64,000 bases of DNA, taken from Streptomyces asoensis. Its GTDB lineage: Bacteria; Actinomycetota; Actinomycetes; Streptomycetales; Streptomycetaceae. How positions within the stretch are numbered: the stretch's first letter is position 1; each line of letters opens with the position of its first letter. Position numbers and translations under genes: made by a program. Under the pieces are notes generated by a model. The model did not search any database, was not told the DNA's origin, and saw only the letters and a program-made list of their open reading frames with translations. Below are positions 61,009 through 64,000 of this stretch, one piece after another. Location: assembly GCF_016860545.1 (NCBI RefSeq), contig NZ_BNEB01000005.1, forward strand, positions 2,108,001 through 2,172,000. Reading direction: 5' to 3'.

Positions 61009-63483
61009 ATGGCCCGCCGCAGCACGAAGACCCCGCCGCCCGACGACTCGTACGAGGAGCGGATCCTCGACATCGACGTCGTCGACGAGATGCAGGGCTC
61101 CTTCCTCGAGTACGCGTACTCGGTCATCTACTCCCGCGCCCTGCCGGACGCCCGTGACGGCCTCAAGCCGGTGCACCGCCGCATCGTCTACCAGATGAAC
61201 GAGATGGGCCTGCGCCCCGAGCGCGGCTACGTGAAGTGCGCCCGGGTCGTCGGCGAGGTCATGGGCAAGCTGCACCCGCACGGCGACGCGTCCATCTACG
61301 ACGCGCTCGTGCGGATGGCCCAGCCCTTCTCCATGCGGCTGCCGCTGGTCGACGGGCACGGCAACTTCGGCTCGCTGGGCAACGACGACCCGCCGGCCGC
61401 CATGCGGTACACCGAATGCCGTCAGGCCGCGGCGACGAGCCTGATGACCGAGTCGATCGACGAGGACACGGTCGACTTCGCGCCGAACTACGACGGCCAG
61501 GAGCAGGAGCCGGTCGCGCTGCCCGCCGCCTTCCCCAACCTCCTGGTCAACGGCGCGTCCGGCATCGCGGTCGGCATGGCCACGAACATGCCGCCGCACA
61601 ACCTGGGCGAGGTCATCGCGGCCGCCCGCCATCTGATCCGCTACCCCGGCGCGGATCTGGACGCCCTGATGAAGTACGTCCCGGGCCCCGACCTGCCCAC
61701 CGGCGGCCGGATCGTCGGCCTCTCCGGCATCCGGGACGCATACGAGAACGGCCGCGGCACGTTCAAGATCCGGGCCACGGTGTCGGTGGAGACGGTCACG
61801 GCCCGCCGCAAGGGCCTGGTCATCACCGAACTGCCTTTCACCGTCGGGCCCGAGAAGGTCATCGCCAAGATCAAGGACCTGGTCGGCTCCAAGAAGATCC
61901 AGGGCATCGCCGACGTCAAGGACCTCACCGACCGCGCGCACGGCCTGCGCCTGGTCATCGAGATCAAGAACGGCTTCGTGCCGGAGGCGGTCCTCGAGCA
62001 GCTGTACAAGCTGACGCCGATGGAGGAGTCCTTCGGCATCAACAACGTGGCGCTGGTCGACGGCCAGCCGCTCACGCTGGGCCTCAAGGAACTGCTGGAG
62101 GTCTACCTCGACCACCGCTTCACCGTGGTGCGCCGTCGCAGCGAGTTCCGCCGCGGCAAGCGCCGTGACCGGCTGCACCTGGTGGAGGGCCTGCTGACGG
62201 CGCTCGTCGACATCGACGAGGTCATCCGGCTGATCCGCTCCAGCGACAACAGCGCACAGGCCAAGGAGCGCCTGATGGAGCGCTTCTCGCTGTCGGAGGT
62301 CCAGACCCAGTACATCCTGGACACCCCGCTGCGCCGGCTCACCCGGTTCGACCGGATCGAGCTGGAGGCGGAGAAGGACCGGCTCAACGAGGAGATCGCC
62401 GAGCTGACCCGGATCCTGGACTCGGACGCGGAGCTGCGCAAGCTGGTCTCGGCCGAACTGGCCTCGGTGGCCAAGAAGTTCGGCACCGAGCGCCGGACGG
62501 TCCTGCTGGAGTCGTCGGGCACCGCGGCCAGCGCCGTGCCCCTCCAGGTCGCCGACGCCCCGTGCCGCGTCCTGCTGTCCTCCACGGCCCTGCTGGCCCG
62601 CACGGCGAACGACGAGCCCTTCACGCAGGACGCGGAGGACGCCGAGGACGGGGACGGCAAGCGCACCAAGCACGACGTGATCGTCTCGTCGGTGCCGGCC
62701 ACCGCGCGCGGGGAGATCGGGGCGGTCACCTCGTCGGGACGGCTGCTGCGGATCAACGTCGTCGACCTGCCGCAGCTCCCGGACACGGCCTCGGCGCCGA
62801 ACCTCTCAGGCGGCGCGCCGCTGGCGGAGTTCGTCTCCCTGGAGGGCGACGAGACGGTGGTCTGCCTGACCACGCTCGACGAGTCCTCGCCGGGTCTGGC
62901 CCTCGGGACCGAACAGGGTGTGGTCAAGCGGGTCGTGCCCGACTACCCGACCAACAAGGACGAGCTGGAGGTCATCACCCTCAAGGAGGGCGACCGGATC
63001 GTCGGCGCGGTCGAGCTGCGCACCGGTGACGAGGACCTGGTCTTCATCACCGACGACGCCCAACTGCTGCGCTATCAGGCCTCGCAGGTGCGCCCGCAGG
63101 GCCGTGCGGCGGGCGGCATGGCGGGCATCAAGCTCACCGAGGGCGCGAAGGTGATCTCGTTCACGGCGGTGGACCCCGCGGCGGACGCGGTGGTCTTCAC
63201 GATCGCGGGCTCGCGCGGCACCCTGGACGACTCCGTCCAGACGACCGCCAAGCTCACCCCCTTCGACCAGTACCCCCGCAAGGGCCGTGCCACGGGTGGT
63301 GTGCGCTGCCAGCGGTTCCTGAAGGGCGAGGACTGCCTGTCCCTGGCCTGGGCCGGCCCCGTCCCCGCCAAGGCGGCACAGAAGAACGGCCTGCCGGCCG
63401 AGCTGCCGGAGATGGACCCGCGCCGAGACGGCTCGGGCGTGTCGCTGTCGAAGACGGTCTCGGTGGTGGCCGGACCGGTCTAG
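61009..63483 (+). CDS. parC: DNA topoisomerase IV subunit A (ParC)
   Basis: An 824-residue type IIA topoisomerase A subunit. Strand-breaking Tyr134 is in AAMRYTECRQAA. The quinolone-resistance region HPHGDASIYDALVRMAQPFS is at 89-108 and has Ala94 where E. coli GyrA has Ser83. The C-terminal part carries beta-propeller repeats with GRLLRI and QGVVKRV. The missing GyrA box at the propeller start separates it from gyrase. In S. coelicolor the orthologue is SCO5836 and is needed for sporulation septation. ATG 61009 with AAGGAG upstream. Confidence 0.95.
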   Translation: MARRSTKTPPPDDSYEERILDIDVVDEMQGSFLEYAYSVIYSRALPDARDGLKPVHRRIVYQMNEMGLRPERGYVKCARVVGEVMGKLHPHGDASIYDALVRMAQPFSMRLPLVDGHGNFGSLGNDDPPAAMRYTECRQAAATSLMTESIDEDTVDFAPNYDGQEQEPVALPAAFPNLLVNGASGIAVGMATNMPPHNLGEVIAAARHLIRYPGADLDALMKYVPGPDLPTGGRIVGLSGIRDAYENGRGTFKIRATVSVETVTARRKGLVITELPFTVGPEKVIAKIKDLVGSKKIQGIADVKDLTDRAHGLRLVIEIKNGFVPEAVLEQLYKLTPMEESFGINNVALVDGQPLTLGLKELLEVYLDHRFTVVRRRSEFRRGKRRDRLHLVEGLLTALVDIDEVIRLIRSSDNSAQAKERLMERFSLSEVQTQYILDTPLRRLTRFDRIELEAEKDRLNEEIAELTRILDSDAELRKLVSAELASVAKKFGTERRTVLLESSGTAASAVPLQVADAPCRVLLSSTALLARTANDEPFTQDAEDAEDGDGKRTKHDVIVSSVPATARGEIGAVTSSGRLLRINVVDLPQLPDTASAPNLSGGAPLAEFVSLEGDETVVCLTTLDESSPGLALGTEQGVVKRVVPDYPTNKDELEVITLKEGDRIVGAVELRTGDEDLVFITDDAQLLRYQASQVRPQGRAAGGMAGIKLTEGAKVISFTAVDPAADAVVFTIAGSRGTLDDSVQTTAKLTPFDQYPRKGRATGGVRCQRFLKGEDCLSLAWAGPVPAKAAQKNGLPAELPEMDPRRDGSGVSLSKTVSVVAGPV

Positions 63484-63490
63484 GGCCCGG

Positions 63491-64000
63491 TCAGCGCCGA
63501 GGGGCGTCGGTTCCCTCGGCGTCCCGGGCGTCCCGGCCCTCTCCGGGTTCCGGGACGCCGTCGTCGTCAGGTGCGCGTACGTAGCGAAGGACGCCCCACA
63601 TGCCGTGCTCGTCGGCGTGCGGGGCGTCGTCCTTGCACGCCTCGAGTTCCTTGCCGAGGGCGGCGGTGTCGATGCCCGACCCGATGAGGACGAGCTGGGT
63701 GAGGCGGGCTCCGGAGGCGGGCCACGGTTCGGGGCGGAAGCGCAGGAAGGGTCCGACGGCGTGCACGCCATAGCGGTTGACCGGGTCGTGCGGGCCGAAG
63801 TCGACGTAGCCCTTGATGCGGTACAGCCCCTCGGGCCGGCTGTCGAGGAACTCCATCAACCGCCGCGGTTCGAGGGGGACTTCGGAGGTGAACGAGAGAC
63901 TGTCGTAGGCGGTGTGGAGATGACCCGCGTGATCGCCCGCGGCGTGGTCGTGCAGGTCGTCGAAGGAGAGCTGGCCGACGCGTTCCCCGACCGGCCGGCA
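63491..64000 (-). CDS. CobW-family GTP-dependent metallochaperone, C-terminal part
   Basis: The last 169 residues of a minus-strand gene cut by the window edge. The visible part includes a His-rich linker (DDLHDHAAGDHAGHLHTAYDS), EVPLEPRRLMEFLDSRPEGLYRIKGYVDFGPHDPVNRYGVHAVGPFLRFRPEPW, and TQLVLIGSGIDTAALGKELEAC. These are the CobW C-terminal domain and the metal-sensing insert of the COG0523/ZnuCobW GTPases. The catalytic GTPase domain lies outside. The metal is unknown; zinc or cobalt is usual. Confidence 0.88.
   Translation of the reverse strand, partial: CRPVGERVGQLSFDDLHDHAAGDHAGHLHTAYDSLSFTSEVPLEPRRLMEFLDSRPEGLYRIKGYVDFGPHDPVNRYGVHAVGPFLRFRPEPWPASGARLTQLVLIGSGIDTAALGKELEACKDDAPHADEHGMWGVLRYVRAPDDDGVPEPGEGRDARDAEGTDAPRR

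Overview
The window is chromosomal DNA of a Streptomyces (or very close relative). GC content is very high, GTG and TTG starts are common, and genes often overlap by the 4 bases GTGA or ATGA. Several lineage markers are present: the septation protein SepH, a SepF-like protein, CutRS, DUF4193, DUF3093, DUF3710, DUF3159 and DUF5998 proteins, a DasR-type dre site in front of ptsH, and an actinobacterial ydaO-type c-di-AMP riboswitch in front of an M23 peptidase. From memory, the gene order resembles the conserved S. coelicolor core segment from about SCO5836 (topoisomerase IV subunit A) to SCO5976 (ornithine carbamoyltransferase). I see no prophage, integrase, insertion sequence, tRNA, rRNA or CRISPR array.

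Layout. 0-5.5 kb: an anti-sigma-type ATPase, the arginine deiminase pair arcA-arcB, and a divergent operon of an SPFH coiled-coil protein coupled to a degenerate NAD-kinase-like protein, with two matching palindromes in its promoter. 5.5-9.6 kb: the RNA repair/modification pair hen1-pnkp. 9.6-11.0 kb: a GC-rich region with a 154-bp compound minisatellite. 11-17.8 kb: a DUF4232 lipoprotein, an F420-type oxidoreductase, a MazG-type hydrolase coupled to a RecF/SMC-like ATPase, a SepF-like protein, and a YceI/MarR divergent pair. 17.9-23 kb: an MFS drug exporter with a TetR regulator, an RHH-Doc toxin-antitoxin module, and an Fe-S RNA methyltransferase. 23-31.8 kb: potassium homeostasis, with a KimA/APC-type permease, a 31-aa membrane microprotein, two TrkA/RCK proteins, DUF3159 and OB-fold proteins, and KdpE-KdpD without kdpFABC. 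32-42 kb: a secreted lyase, dut, a thioesterase, several conserved actinobacterial proteins, CutRS, an inositol-monophosphatase-like enzyme and the coproporphyrin ferrochelatase. 42-52 kb: an MFS transporter with a possible iron box, an FAD-linked sugar-lactone/alditol oxidase, SepH, a sulfurtransferase, a VOC protein, thymidine kinase, a phosphodiesterase and a DUF5998 protein. 52-64 kb: an N-terminal-GNAT acyl-CoA synthetase/protein acetyltransferase, HPr, a GntR regulator, the riboswitch-controlled M23 peptidase, an M16 protease pair, ParC, and the end of a CobW-type metallochaperone.

The genes are mostly housekeeping and regulatory. The themes that link neighbours are potassium/c-di-AMP physiology (permease, RCK proteins, KdpDE, riboswitch), cell division and envelope stress (SepF-like, SepH, CutRS), iron/haem (ferrochelatase and adjacent possible iron box), and nucleotide or RNA quality control (Hen1/Pnkp, MazG, dUTPase, thymidine kinase). 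The items most worth a second look are the SPFH/NAD-kinase-like operon with duplicated operators, the MazG-ATPase pair, the potassium microprotein, the Doc toxin with an altered Fic motif, and the repeat arrays.
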